The position numbers and the translations under genes were made by a program. From the NCBI GenBank assembly GCA_014925825.1, contig JACGCK010000013.1, positions 1 to 64,000 of the forward strand: a DNA stretch of 64,000 nucleotides, read 5' to 3'. The stretch comes from Pholiota molesta. Taxonomy: Eukaryota > Basidiomycota > Agaricomycetes > Agaricales > Strophariaceae. Of the stretch, positions 45,242 to 56,639 are shown piece after piece (the first letter of the stretch is position 1; every line of letters begins with the position of its first letter). The notes beneath the pieces are model-generated. The model made no database searches, was not told where the DNA came from, and saw only the letters and a list, made by a program, of their open reading frames with translations.

Positions 45242-48200
45242 ATGGCAGACCTCAAGCCCCTTCCCGCACTACCGAGTAGCTTGCTTTCGGTGGAAGCTCA
45301 GAACCACCGCGCATGCCTCATCAAGCACTTCTTGTCCGAAATCCATGAGCACGGCATCGACAGCAGACGCGGCGGATGGCTCTACGTCTTCGAGGAAGTG
45401 TTGGACAATCTGAGCCAACAGTTTATTCGTGGAGATTGGCTGGCAAGCATAAGAGACCAAGGAAGCACACAGAGCACAACAGCCCCCGCGACAACGTGGA
45501 ACAGACGAAGGAGGAAACAAGAACAGAGAAGCCGCTGCCTGCAAAGCCCGAGCCGCCTCTCAACAACTGCGCAAATTAGCAGCGCGTCCTGTTCCACCAA
45601 AAGAGAGCAACGACTTGGCCACCTTGTTCTCTGTGTTGCGCCCCATGGCAGTCAATTGCCATTGCCAGAGAAGACAGCGGTTTTGATGTCGTTCCAGCCA
45701 ACATAGGATGCGAATTTTCACCTGGCACGTTTGCACTACAGGAGCAGGGGCAGGATGAAATGGATGGGACAGTTCTCTACGGTCTTTCTGACGGGCTGGA
45801 AGGTGCGTATCGTTGGTTGATATCATACTTTCATTCGTATTAATATTTCATTGAAAGTGGACGAGAATTTGCGTTTGGTTGGAGGCACCTTCACTTTCAA
45901 AGGCGTAACTTCTCCGGTGCAACACCATTTACTCCGAAAAGCCCTTCGACTCGCGGTGTATGTCATCTTTCACTACTTCTCGAACAAGCTATTTTGTCAA
46001 TTCCGGTGTTCGACTCAACTTTGCACGACCTAAACTCCCCGCACCCTCTCCTTCGACACCGCTACGTTCTACCGACGACGCCACTCAGCCCAAGGAATCC
46101 ATCAGCGAACCCACGAGTGGAAAATCTCGGCGCAGCTCAATGTCCCGTCAAGCTTCACTAATTTCTTCCTGAAGCGAGGTTTCAGCTATCGGCGGTCCAA
46201 CACGATCAATCCACCTGCAGGTCGTAATGGTGGTCGTTGGATTTGAATGCTTTGCATCCATCAACGTCTGCAGATGGTGCTACCCCTCGCCGGTCAATTG
46301 AAGGAGCTGTGAGCGGTCTGCGTCTGCGACGACTTTCATTCCTGGGCGATCGCGCCTTCCCTTCGAAAATCAACTCGCAGCCTATACAAGTGAAGAAGAA
46401 CAAGCGCCATATCATCCCTTCTGGTCGGCGGCAAAGCGCATCGAGGAGTCGAGGTCCTGTCTATCAACGTCACCAGGTGTCTCGCTATCTGTACCAAAGC
46501 TCATCCTGAGCTAGCGGAGAAGGAAAAGAGAAACGATGCTCAGGGTGGTCCTCTCAAACGGCGCCTGAAAGGAGATGAACGGGTAGCCTTAACGAGCATC
46601 CTCGGCTGGGATGGAAAGGACGCAGAAGGACGAGGGATGTCGGGTATCCTTGGGTTTGTCCGTCATCAAGAAATCTCCTTACTCTGTTCATCGCACGTCC
46701 CTTCTGGTCCTTCGACAAAGCCACAAAGTTCCCACCCCACTCTCCTCCCTCTATCGCAGCAGATTACTCGACATCTCGATCTCTCGCAGTCCAAGATGAT
46801 TCCGCATTGGAGCGCACCGGGTCTACAATCGCTCTCAACACATCCTCCCAGATGTCTGCATCATCAACGGCGAATCTCCTCAACGGGTCTGACGCCCTGT
46901 GGGAAACCCCACTGGACTACATACCAGTATTATTCACACATAATGGCAACGACTTTGCCTTGGCGAGTGGCTCCATGACCTGCTCTGCGCCGGACGATGC
47001 CATGCGAAACGCCTGGATGCAAATTCTTGCAAGGTCAACATGAGCGAAGATGATCACGATGGGGTACGGCTCGTTATCAGGCTCTTTGAAGCGAGCGAAA
47101 GGGAGGAGAAGGGAAAGGAGAAGGAGACGGAAGACAACTGCGACGGATTTGGGCGATGAACCTGATGCTGCAGACATCCTTATGTGGGAGAGTTGCGCCG
47201 TTTGCGATGCTAAAAGCCCCGGACGAAAATGAGCGATGGAACTTTGTAAGCTCTTTTTTTCAGCTAAATTGACAATCGCTCACGTATCCTGGTTGCATCC
47301 AGCCTGTCCTCGTTTGCCAAATACCTTGAACTCCTCATCTATTCGCCTTCAATATGTGTTCTGACTCCATCTCTCTGTGAACATACCTGTCCTCCGACGG
47401 GTCCGCGATCAACGTTGCCTTGGTCAAGATTCAACATCATCCGCCATTTCTCAACCCAATCCACGGATATCTCAATCGCTTTATCGCCAATTGAGGATAT
47501 CTTGAGCTTAGAGTGCCGAAACTACAAATCACGCGAGGATTGGATAAATACACCCCAACCTCGGCACCTCCCCAGACGCACAGCAAGTAAACGAAGGTCT
47601 GCAAAAAGGGCCTGAGGAAAGAAATCAAAAAGTGGTGGGAGCGCGTCTCGGACCATTTGGATAAGATCGTACGTCTGTCGTTCAGGTAGATTTTTGAATT
47701 TTCGGTTGACTGTGTCTTTCGTTGCAGGAGCAAGTTATCAATGCTGACGAGCAATCCAGAAGGCGTTACCTCGGCTTCCATCCATGGACAGCGCTATGAT
47801 GTCTTGACACCCAGAGTCTGAAGCGCCCAGTACACCCCGACCTCATGACCGAAGTTCTGTCGCTTTCCCCCCTATGCCTCCAGTCTGCCCAATTCTCCAG
47901 CCGACGGTGTTGATCCTCCGCCACAAGACTCCTATTTCACCACGCAATCTAGTACGAGTACCAACACTCAACATCCCAAACGCCCACTGTCCCACCGAAA
48001 GATACGGACGATTCTAGAAATTGCTGGCAGCACTCCGACACAACTTCCAGAAAATAGAGCAGTTGCTATACACGCAGCTCGCAAAGACATCTGAAGGCTC
48101 GCTGAACGACGTTCGGAGGGCCTTCCTTGCAACGGCGGAAGGGACGAAGAAAAGGCTCCAGGCATGGAAGAGAAGCATCTGAGCGCGGCGAAGGCGAAGC

Positions 48201-50458
48201 TTGTAGGGGAGCTGGTGGCGGATGAGCCGCCGTGGTGGGATAAACGGTGTCATGCGGTGCCAGGGGGCAATATCATCGTGCGGGAGGACGACTGGGGTAG
48301 TATCATCGCGCATACACTCAGGTGAGTAGCATATATCTAAGCCACTCGAAAGTCAAGCTGATGACTTCATTCTTTCTTCTTCTAGTACTACGGATTACCT
48401 ACTCGAGTTGTCAAACTTGTCGATGGTTCGATCAGGCTCTGCGTCGCAACCCAACCCAATCCATCGCCAGCTGTTGAATCCGGAACATCGTCATTCTTTT
48501 CCGTCGCTTCAGGATACAAATTCTTCTCGTCTTCCTCCAAGAACCAGCCGGATCCAGATCAGGAGAAGTCGTATGGAACGAGCCCGAAACATATTCTTCT
48601 GCCATTCGAGGAAAGAAAACACAAAGATTCTACCTCTCTCCTCGCTATACGGGATGTCTTGCGCAGAAAAGCGTACCGGAACAGTCGAACGCGCCGCCAT
48701 CGCCACTTCTTCTCGCTTATCCAGTTTATCAAGTTCGAATATCGCAATGCCTTCTGCTGTGAAGTCGAAACCTGACATTGGGCTGACTATGCAGGCGGCG
48801 GGCGGCAAGGTGAACGCGTCTGACGCCGGGAACATGCGTCGGAGGCGCTGTTGCAGGGGCTCGGACAGGCGACGACTTCAAGACCTGCGTCCACGAGATC
48901 TGGTATCACACCCAGCGCCAGCCCGGAACCGATTCCAACGGATGTGAAGGAGGAAAATGGGGGTTCGGGGGCCTCTTCTGACAGCGGGGACAGCCAAAAC
49001 ACTATCGGGAAAAATCATGGCGTCCAGCTGGAAATCTCATTCCACGAACCTAGCCAGTTGCCGCCGCCCTTACCCCCAAAGGACGATCCAAAAACACCTT
49101 CCCCGGAGCATATCAGTTTGCCTTCGACATCGACGACGGCGCCTCCGCATGGCAGTCCCCATCCGGGCACGAAGCGCGCCATCCCAGTCGTCGGGCTTCG
49201 CCAGCACTCTGGCGAGCGGCCTGAGCTCGGCGATGCGGTACGTCATGAAAAGCGAGCCGGTTTCGCGGGCGCCGACGCCCGCGGCACTGCCAACACCAGC
49301 ACGAAGAGCCAGCATCACGTTTACTGGCCGACATCGCGACGTTCGACGAGCGGCCGCACATCAAGTACGATTGGACGATCGGGAAGCGGCTGAAGTTCAG
49401 CTGTACGGTTTACTATGCGAAGCAGTTTGATATGCTGCGGAAGCGGTGTGGGATCCACGATGTGTTTATGAAGAGCTTGGCGAAGAGTACGAACTGGATG
49501 GCGGAGGGCGGGAAGAGCAAGTCGAACTTTTGGAAGACTAGCGATGATCGCTTTATCATCAAGACCTTGTAATGCTTGGAATGTGGCGATCTGTGAGTGG
49601 TTTTTTTTCGTTCCAAAGATGATCTTTTGAAGAATCTTCTATAAATAGACAGGTGTTAGTGGATTTCGCCCCATCGTACTTCGATATATGGATGCGACTG
49701 CGAGCAAACCAACCGTACTGTGCAAAGTTCTTGGATTTACACGATCGAAATCAAGAATCTCGAAACAGGAGCCACGCAGTCGAAAGCCGATTTGCTCGTC
49801 ATGGAAAACCTGTTCTTCAACCAGAACATCAACAAAACGTTCGACCTGAAAGGTATTCAAGGGAGGAAAGTCAAGAGCCACGGTGATACCACGAAGACTT
49901 TCTTCGATGGGGAATGGATTGAAGGTGATTTTCGTCCTCATCGTCGAATGGATCCTATGAACTGACTCCTTTAGGCCAACAACGAACTTTGACTTTGGTC
50001 CGACCTCATTCCAAGGTCATCCTACGAGATGCTATCAAGAACGATGCTGAGTTCTTAGCGAGGAGTAATATCATGGATTATTCGTATGTTCTCTTTTTCG
50101 AGTCTTCATAGCTTCCGACTCATTATGGATAGCCTACTTCTCGGCGTCGACGAGCAAAAGAAGGAGATCGCATGTGGTCTGGTCGATACAATCGGGAGCT
50201 ACACCTTTGCGAAAACCCTCGAATACAAGGCGAAGCAAGGGCTGCAGTCTGGTAAGGAGGTCACTGTTATGCCTCCTACCGAGTATCAAGAGCGTTTTGT
50301 GAGCGCTTTAGAGGGCTATTTCGTGGCTTGTCCAGGTTCGTCCGTTATCAGGCGCAATAGCGTTCATTTGATTGACTCGGGTTTTAGATAAATGGTCGAA
50401 ACCTCTCGATGAATCCAAGATCATCAACGATCCTGATCTTCTTCCGAGTGTTCTATGA
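45242..50458 (+). CDS. FAB1: FAB1/PIKfyve-type phosphatidylinositol-3-phosphate 5-kinase
   Basis: This enzyme makes PI(3,5)P2 on endosomes and the vacuole. The C-terminal kinase part is clear: YDWTIGKRLKFSCTVYYAKQ (about 49360-49430), FMKSLAKSTNWMAEGGKSKS, FWKTSDDRFIIKTL (49530-49572), NINKTFDLKGIQGRKVKSHG, DGEWIEG, NIMDYS/LLLGVDEQKKEIACGL, DTIGSYTFAKTLEYKAKQG and EYQERFVSALEGYF, ending PSVL and TGA at 50456-50458. Upstream, readings near 46590-46700 (LTSILGWDGKDAEGRGMSGI), 47180-47220 (MWESCAVCDAKSPGRK), 47280-47330 (SFAKYLELLIYSPS) and 48200-48300 (PGGNIIVREDDWGSIIAHTL) fit the middle region. The frame changes repeatedly, for example at about 47228 where CGAAAATGAGC seems to lack an A. No FYVE domain and no clear chaperonin-like domain are seen; the start at 45242 is tentative. 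Confidence 0.8.
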
Positions 50459-50867
50459 ACCATAGGGCTCTCTCTTTCTTGAACAGTTAAATTATTCAAG
50501 TTTCTTTTACGCCTTTTACGCCCTCCACGTTGTTAGAGTCTCAAGAACTCGCATTATGTAGTTTTAATGTAGTACTCATTAATTCACGGTCAGAATTTTG
50601 GAGTCGGCCGTATTGTATTTTTCTATGCAGTATATATGTAATCACAACATATTCCGACCTAAAGATGTTGAAAACTGACCAAACGGCTATCGAAACTCGA
50701 CAGTGGAAACTTGGTGGAAATTTAAAACGCTGTGGCAAACATTGTTGTGGTCTTGCTGGCAAGTGGTCACATGATCACCACCCGCAATTCAAATTTCGGG
50801 CTCATCTTGCTTTGCTCCTCTTTACAACCTCTTCATTGTCAACATACGACGGGATACTTCTAAACTC

Positions 50868-53774
50868 ATGGTTTCCGGCTCAGAAAACTCCTACTTATCT
50901 CATTTGAATTCTGAAGCTACTCTTTCTGACGCTGTTTCTGCCGAGCTTCTTAGAGCCTCTCTCGAATATATGCGCACTCCAAGTCCGGAGCTCCAGGAAG
51001 CAGGAAATGCTGGCCAGTATTGGATTGTAGACTCTATTCCTGCACATTCGCGCTCATCTTTGAGTCCTGTACTCGCTTGTCCGCCAAGCTGGTTGCATGA
51101 CGAACAAGAAAATTCTGATCTGGAGACCGAAAACGACGAAGAATTTCTTTCCTCTGAAGTGCCTCTCTCCAGTAGCCCTCCGGACCTCACAAGTTCTTCT
51201 CCTCAGTCTGACGGCTCAGATACCTCGGACGATATATCTACCTCCTTGACCTCATCTCCAGACGATTATCTCGTGGATCCTGTCTCTGTATCGCGACTCC
51301 ATTCATCTCTTGTGGATCTTCCGACTGGTGCTAGTCTAGTTTTGCATGACTTCGGAACAAGACTCCAGTATCTGCTTCTTATCGCTTTGAAGGAAAGGCA
51401 ACGTGAAAGCCACGATCTAGCCTCGCCACCAGACAGAACCGATAATCTTTCAGATTGCGACCTCAATGATTGCGGTTACGATTCTCCGGATGGCTCTTGT
51501 GGAATATCTGATGATGGATCTAACAAAAATGCAAATACTACTATCGAAAGAAGCTGCTTGAGGACGCCTAAAAAAAGCTCTGAATGCCTAGATCACTTTG
51601 AACCCTGCTCGCTATCACTATCGAATGGTTTGAGGGAGGCCTCTCCTGTATGCTTTACGGCCAATGGCGTTACAGAGTGAGTCGCTTAATCAATTTTCAT
51701 TGGCGCATATATTTTTATTTCGCCCTCAGAACTAGGAAATCTAATCCCTCGAAGGCGTATCGTCTCATCAAACGTTCACAATCATATCGACCTGTCGAAG
51801 ATAAGGATGAACCTCAAATCAAGAGGCAAAAAATTACTCGAGATCAAGGACCTCATGCAAAAGACCGCATATATGCGCATAGAACAGCGAGTCTGAGACG
51901 AGCGGATTCTCTGAGATCTGCTCCTGGTGATAGAGTGAGTCTAGCAGCTATATTTCGACGTTTTGTGTACGAACCTCATTATTTTCAGAGTCCAGCGGCC
52001 AACGACTGGGTACCAACAGTCCCTGCAACTCCCATTCCAACGACGCCGAAGCAGAGAGGAAAACCCTTCTCCAATACATCAGAATTTTCAAACGTTTTGA
52101 TAGATCCGGTCCCCATCATCGCTCCTCCAGAGGATCACGTTGCCAAACTTCCTCTTAGTCCTGAAACGTTGGCTAAAATACGTCTAACACGCTATTTGGA
52201 GAGAGAGGCAAGCGGTCGGGACGGTATCCTTCTCGGACTTTGTCAACGTTCTCCGCAATGGACAGGACGATGCAGTACTTCATACGATTGGCCTCTCCTA
52301 CCTGATAAAAGCACATTCGAAGGCCTCGCAATCTCGGAATGGGAGAACTCTTTGGGTATAGGAAGGAAGCGAAGGGAAACAGCCATAAACTGGCTATTAG
52401 ACGTTCGATTTTAATCACTTCTATTTTTTTTTGTTCCATTTGACCTTCCAATTTCTAGGTTCTTACGAACGAAGAAACTGAACATACTTTAAGTCCTGTG
52501 TCGTGTTCATCGTCTTCCAGCAAGTCATCATCGTGCTCGTCTTCGTCTAGCAAGTCTTCATCCATCCTTCATTCCTCTGGCGGATCATCATCACGTTGCA
52601 CGACAAACACTCCTGCGAACAAAGCTTCAGGGACGCGCTTTAACCTTCAAGATCAGCTTGAAAACTCGCCCGAAACGCGCTTTCATGCTGCTTGGATGTT
52701 TTTAAGTTACTTTCATCTCACTGCATCGCCAGAAGCAAGTTCCCATAGTTCTCGTTCATCGTCGAAGGATTGCTCCGTCGACGAAGAAGGACTGGACCTA
52801 GTCGTTTGGGATATCGCCATTGCCTGCCTTGCTATCAGCGTTAAAGTTCGTCAACTCAATTACATCCTAATTAACAGAGCTTGTTTTGATACTAGGCGTC
52901 AGTTTCATCGTGACTTTCTAGACCCCCTTCTTCCTGTCTTTGCCCATGAATATGTTGCTTTGGCTCCACACCATATTTCCCATGAAGACCTAGAAGTAAT
53001 CTTTTCGTCATCGGCATTAGGCTGCTATTTACGTCATCATTTAGTCTGCTCATCGCGATGTCCTGTCCGCATTTGACTATAAGCTGGGTGTTACGCCGCA
53101 GCCAGTGATGGACGAACTGTGGTTGGCTTTGCCATCTCTGCGTGGACTACTCGATTTTGATGGAGGATGGAAAAGGGCGATGGCCGGAGCTTGGACGCGT
53201 CTGTTCATTGCGCTTGATGGTATTTTTTCCCCTCAAGATATGAAATCTCCTAGAGCCATGTTGACCCGTCTTTTCTTCTACGCTAGAACCGGATGTTCAA
53301 CGCTTTCTAGTTTCCATGCTTACAGTGTAGCGCTTATGGATGGTATCATCGAGAGTCTTACAGATCATTATTGCCGTGCAGCAGCCCGGGAGTTGAAACC
53401 GAGGTCCAATGTAGAAGACCATTATCGCGACATACGACTCGCGCGCAAGAAGTCCTGTGCGAGGGCGAAGGACGACGCAGAAGGCGTGTTCTGTGATATT
53501 CAGGCACTAACGGGGATTACAGATGTATACAGCTTTTCCCTTGACATTTGCTCGATTTTAGCTGATTGATAAACTGATGAACTCTGCCTTTTTTCCCTCT
53601 AAAGGTCGATCTTCGGGGATGTCGTCTTTGGATGACGCGCCGGAACTGATGTGCTGCGCTTGCTTTTTCGATTCGGCGTTCTGTTTTCAAGTTTCGACCT
53701 TTTTTCTGCGCTTGACTATTTGTGTAATGTTCCTTCCGTCATTTTCTCACTCTTCGATGGAACTCCAATTATAG
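50868..53774 (+). CDS. Cyclin-fold domain protein with Ser-rich insert
   Basis: The N-terminal half (50868-52390) is acidic and Ser/Pro-rich with no known domain (SLTSSPDDYLVDP, DVSLAAIF-type segments). The C-terminal half has cyclin-box character: ETAINWLLDV joined over an intron (52389-52458) to VLTNEE, a poly-Ser stretch (52498-52560), RFHAAWMFLSYFHLTA, DLVVWDIAIACLAISVK, then over an intron HRDFLDPLLPVFAHEYVALA, then SAHRDVLSAFDYKLGVTPQP after an intron ending at 53055, and ELWLALPSLRGLLDFDGGWK. The words WLLDV, FHAA-MFL-YF, ACLA-SVK and ALEYKL-type are as in cyclins, so a CDK-binding or cyclin-derived scaffold role is likely but not certain. The 3' end is uncertain: the last sure exon ends near 53523 (TGITD then GTATAC), and the stop used here is one possible choice. 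No CDK-specific signature allows a subfamily name. Confidence 0.6.
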
Positions 53775-53779
53775 TTCCG

Positions 53780-54813
53780 TTTTCCGGTATGTCTCCGAAT
53801 ACTGTAATTCCCTCGACCTGTAAGTTTAATGATCATTTCATGAGTAACACTTGGATGGCAGGCCATAGCTGTAAGGTCTAAATCTCCGTCGCAATGTGCT
53901 TCATGATCTATCCCAAACCTTCGAGGTGTCCACTTTTAGGCACATGAACATCGTGGGCGGTGATAAGATATGCATAAATAGATCAAAATCGACATTGTCG
54001 CCGATGGGCGAGTCCGGCTAATTGTGTGGAAGCGACGCACTTCCCTGCAGGGTTCCTTATTTGGCCGGGACTGATCTTTGAGGAAACCACAAACGATAGG
54101 TCAGGATGGGCTAAGAATCGGCGTAGGTCGGCTGATTCTGCTCTCCCTCGTTTACAAATGAACATGGCTTCGAGAAGCTCTGCTTATTCTTTTCGTCGCA
54201 TTAGACTACCGTTTTATTACCGCGTTTGGAAGACGAACTGGTGGTTTTTGTGCCAAAGTCGCGGTGAACAGGAGACGGGACATGATTTTGTAGGTCCCGT
54301 AGCCTCGTTGCTGAGACTGCCTTTTCAAGGCGAGCTTCCGATGCGGCTATGGGAACAGCGCTTCGACGATCTTAGACTTAATTCACACATCCCATCAGCG
54401 ACAAGCGCAAGAAATATGATAGATAAGATGGGGTAACAGCCTGGAAAATTACCATAAACATACATTCCCTTTATTATGGTATACGTCAGGGCTCATGGAG
54501 CGCACTCAAGCACGCCGGACGCTAGTGCGGGCCTCATATACGGGTCCCTGCGAGTATATATGTAACCCGTTTCTTAAGCTTTGACTTATAGCCCACTCGG
54601 TTCATGTATGTCTTTGCCCTCGTATGACTTGTCGTTCGCGCTCCTCCGTAAAACTGGGTGATTTTACGGGCTCGGGGTGTTCGTGTTTTCCTTACCCTCG
54701 TGCGTGCTCTTTCCAAGGCGGGCGGATGGGAGAGTGATATTGCCCAATCCTTTGCATTTGCTGAAAGGTATGTTTCGCTTGTGCTGCATTTCGTGATGCT
54801 GCGGTTCAATTGA
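53780..54813 (+). other. Possible exon region of an unknown gene
   Basis: An open frame of 136 codons (54026-54436) includes FLIWPGLIFEETTNDRSGWA and LRLPFQGELPMRLWEQRF. It has no recognisable domain and no homologue in the window. It could be an upstream exon of the gene at 54814-55350 or chance. The remainder shows nothing. Confidence 0.25.
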
Positions 54814-55350
54814 ATGTGTCTTTTGTTAGACGATCGTCTTATAATTCCGCGATATGGTGCCCCCAAACGAATTTCGACGATTCAACGCCGGCGCGCCTCT
54901 CCACATCCAATCACTAAAAGCGAGCTACTGAGCCGTCAGTATCAGAACTATAGCCCAGTTGTCAAAGGTGCGAATGTGTCTTCTGTTCTAGGCGTTCACT
55001 CTAATCTTGTTCTCGGTTCTCAATTAGATCACGATCCCCGTATACCCTCAGAATCAAAAGATCCAATGCTGCCGCCACACTCAGAGCCGGTCCAAGGAAT
55101 TAGCTATGACGAGCTCAGGTCCTTCCCTGAATTTAAGGCATTTAAATTAAACCAAGACGGAAAAATGGAGACTCGGCGGCGGGCGAAAACTACAACCATA
55201 TCGACACTGAAGAGTATGGCTAAGCCGACGGGGCGGGAAGGGATGGAGGAGATTCGAGTGACACGACGGACGAAGAGACAGGCGTATGTGAGGTCAGGCA
55301 CGCATGATTTTAGTATTCATTTCTATAGCATGGATCGGAAAATGGACTGA
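54814..55350 (+). CDS. Hypothetical basic protein, C-terminal part
   Basis: Function is not recognised. The open frame of 178 codons starts within a possible upstream exon and ends at TGA near 55348. It is rich in Arg, Lys and Ser (RRRASPHPITKSELLSRQ, MEETRRRAKTTT-like, EEIRVTRRTKRQAYVRSG) with the segment YDELRSFPEFKAFKLNQDGK in the middle. The composition could fit a nucleic-acid-binding protein, but this is only a guess from charge. It lies between the cyclin-fold gene and DIM1 on the same strand. Confidence 0.4.
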   Translation: MCLLLDDRLIIPRYGAPKRISTIQRRRASPHPITKSELLSRQYQNYSPVVKGANVSSVLGVHSNLVLGSQLDHDPRIPSESKDPMLPPHSEPVQGISYDELRSFPEFKAFKLNQDGKMETRRRAKTTTISTLKSMAKPTGREGMEEIRVTRRTKRQAYVRSGTHDFSIHFYSMDRKMD

Positions 55351-55658
55351 GTTTCCAAGATGTTTCTGGTCTATCCTTGCTATACATCTACGCAGATAAG
55401 TAGGTTTCGATGACTAACCAGGCGTATGCCACCGTGGTTACTGGTCATTAGCGGTCACACTGCTTGCGATTCATTCGAGAGCTGACCTGAGCTGACAGCG
55501 CAGCAGCGTTAAGCGCGCGTCGCGTCGCGTGCTTCTCTTAGCACGTGAGATTTATTCGCCACGTGCTGTAACACAGCCACGCTTACCCTCCCGTTCTGCC
55601 AGCTTCTGGAACTTTGCCTACAACTCTCTTTCGACTCTCTTCCATCTGAACCTCTGAT

Positions 55659-56354
55659 ATGTCTTATTTTCTCCCCCATCTTCCCTCTGGATGGCACGTT
55701 GATGAAGCTATAAAATCAGAAGAAGATCGCGTCGTCGTCATCCGATTCGGCCATGACTGGGATAGCCAATGCATGACGATGGACGAGACCCTCTATTCTG
55801 TCGCTGAGAAGGTCCAAAACTTTGCTGTTATCTACCTTGTTGATATCACAGAGGTGCCCGACTTAACAAGGTAAGAATTCTGCTTCATGTATACGCTATT
55901 TTCTCTGATGAGCGATAGATGTATGAGTTGTATGATCCTTGCACAGTCATGTTTTTCTATCGGTAATGCACATCCTTCTTTTTGGGGAATTCAATTTACT
56001 GAGCTAGAACTGAAGTAATAAACACATCATGATTGATCTGGGGACTGGTAACAATAACAAAATGTGCGTGTCGTCAATCGTTTGCTCAACGACCTCATTT
56101 TAACATGTCTTCTTATCGTTTCAGAAACTGGGCTATGGATAATAAACAAGAGGTGGGAATCTCTCCATGCAATACCAAGACATAACTTATATCATTTCGC
56201 CTCTAGTTGATTGACATCGTTGAGACAGTTTATCGAGGAGCATCGAAAGGTCGCGGTCTAGTTGTCTCGCCTAAAGGTCTGCACTATCTCACAACTGATA
56301 AAATGTGGTATCTGACATTTCGTGATAGATTACTCAACACGATACAGATACTAA
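55659..56354 (+). CDS. DIM1: U5 snRNP thioredoxin-like protein DIM1 (DIB1, TXNL4A)
   Basis: This is an essential tri-snRNP protein with a thioredoxin fold. Exons are 55659-55870, 55919-55962, 56016-56063, 56125-56152, 56207-56276 and 56329-56354; introns are 48-61 nt. The translation begins MSYFLPHLPSGWHVDEAI and continues VVIRFGHDWDSQCMTMDETL, VYLVDITEVPDL-type, MYELYDPCTVMFFYRNKHIM, LGTGNNNKINWAM, VETVYRGASKGRGLVVSPKD and YSTRYRY, 142 residues, the universal length. Five of the six joins are in frame. The join of exons 1 and 2 is one base short (ACAAG then ATGTATG needs one more base for R-M-Y-E-L). In such a conserved essential gene this is most likely a sequence error. It is the last conserved gene before the accessory region resumes. 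Confidence 0.93.
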
Positions 56355-56639
56355 AGTATAGAAGTGAGATGGTTGGAAATATCGATATTCCGGGTCGTGG
56401 GTTGCATTGAGTTATCGGACGTCATTATGTACTTTTTTCTCTTTCCCTCATGCTGTACTGATTGTAATCGACACGCCATCTTGACAAGCTATTCAATCGA
56501 TTTCACGTTCAGGTCACCAACCAATGTTGAATTGTATCCTGTGGGGTGTTGCTTCTGATATCCGTACCATCCACAAGACTACAAATCCTAGTGTGTGTAT
56601 GTTTTCGCCCCCAATTCTGATTGGTTTTCTTAGGGAAGC

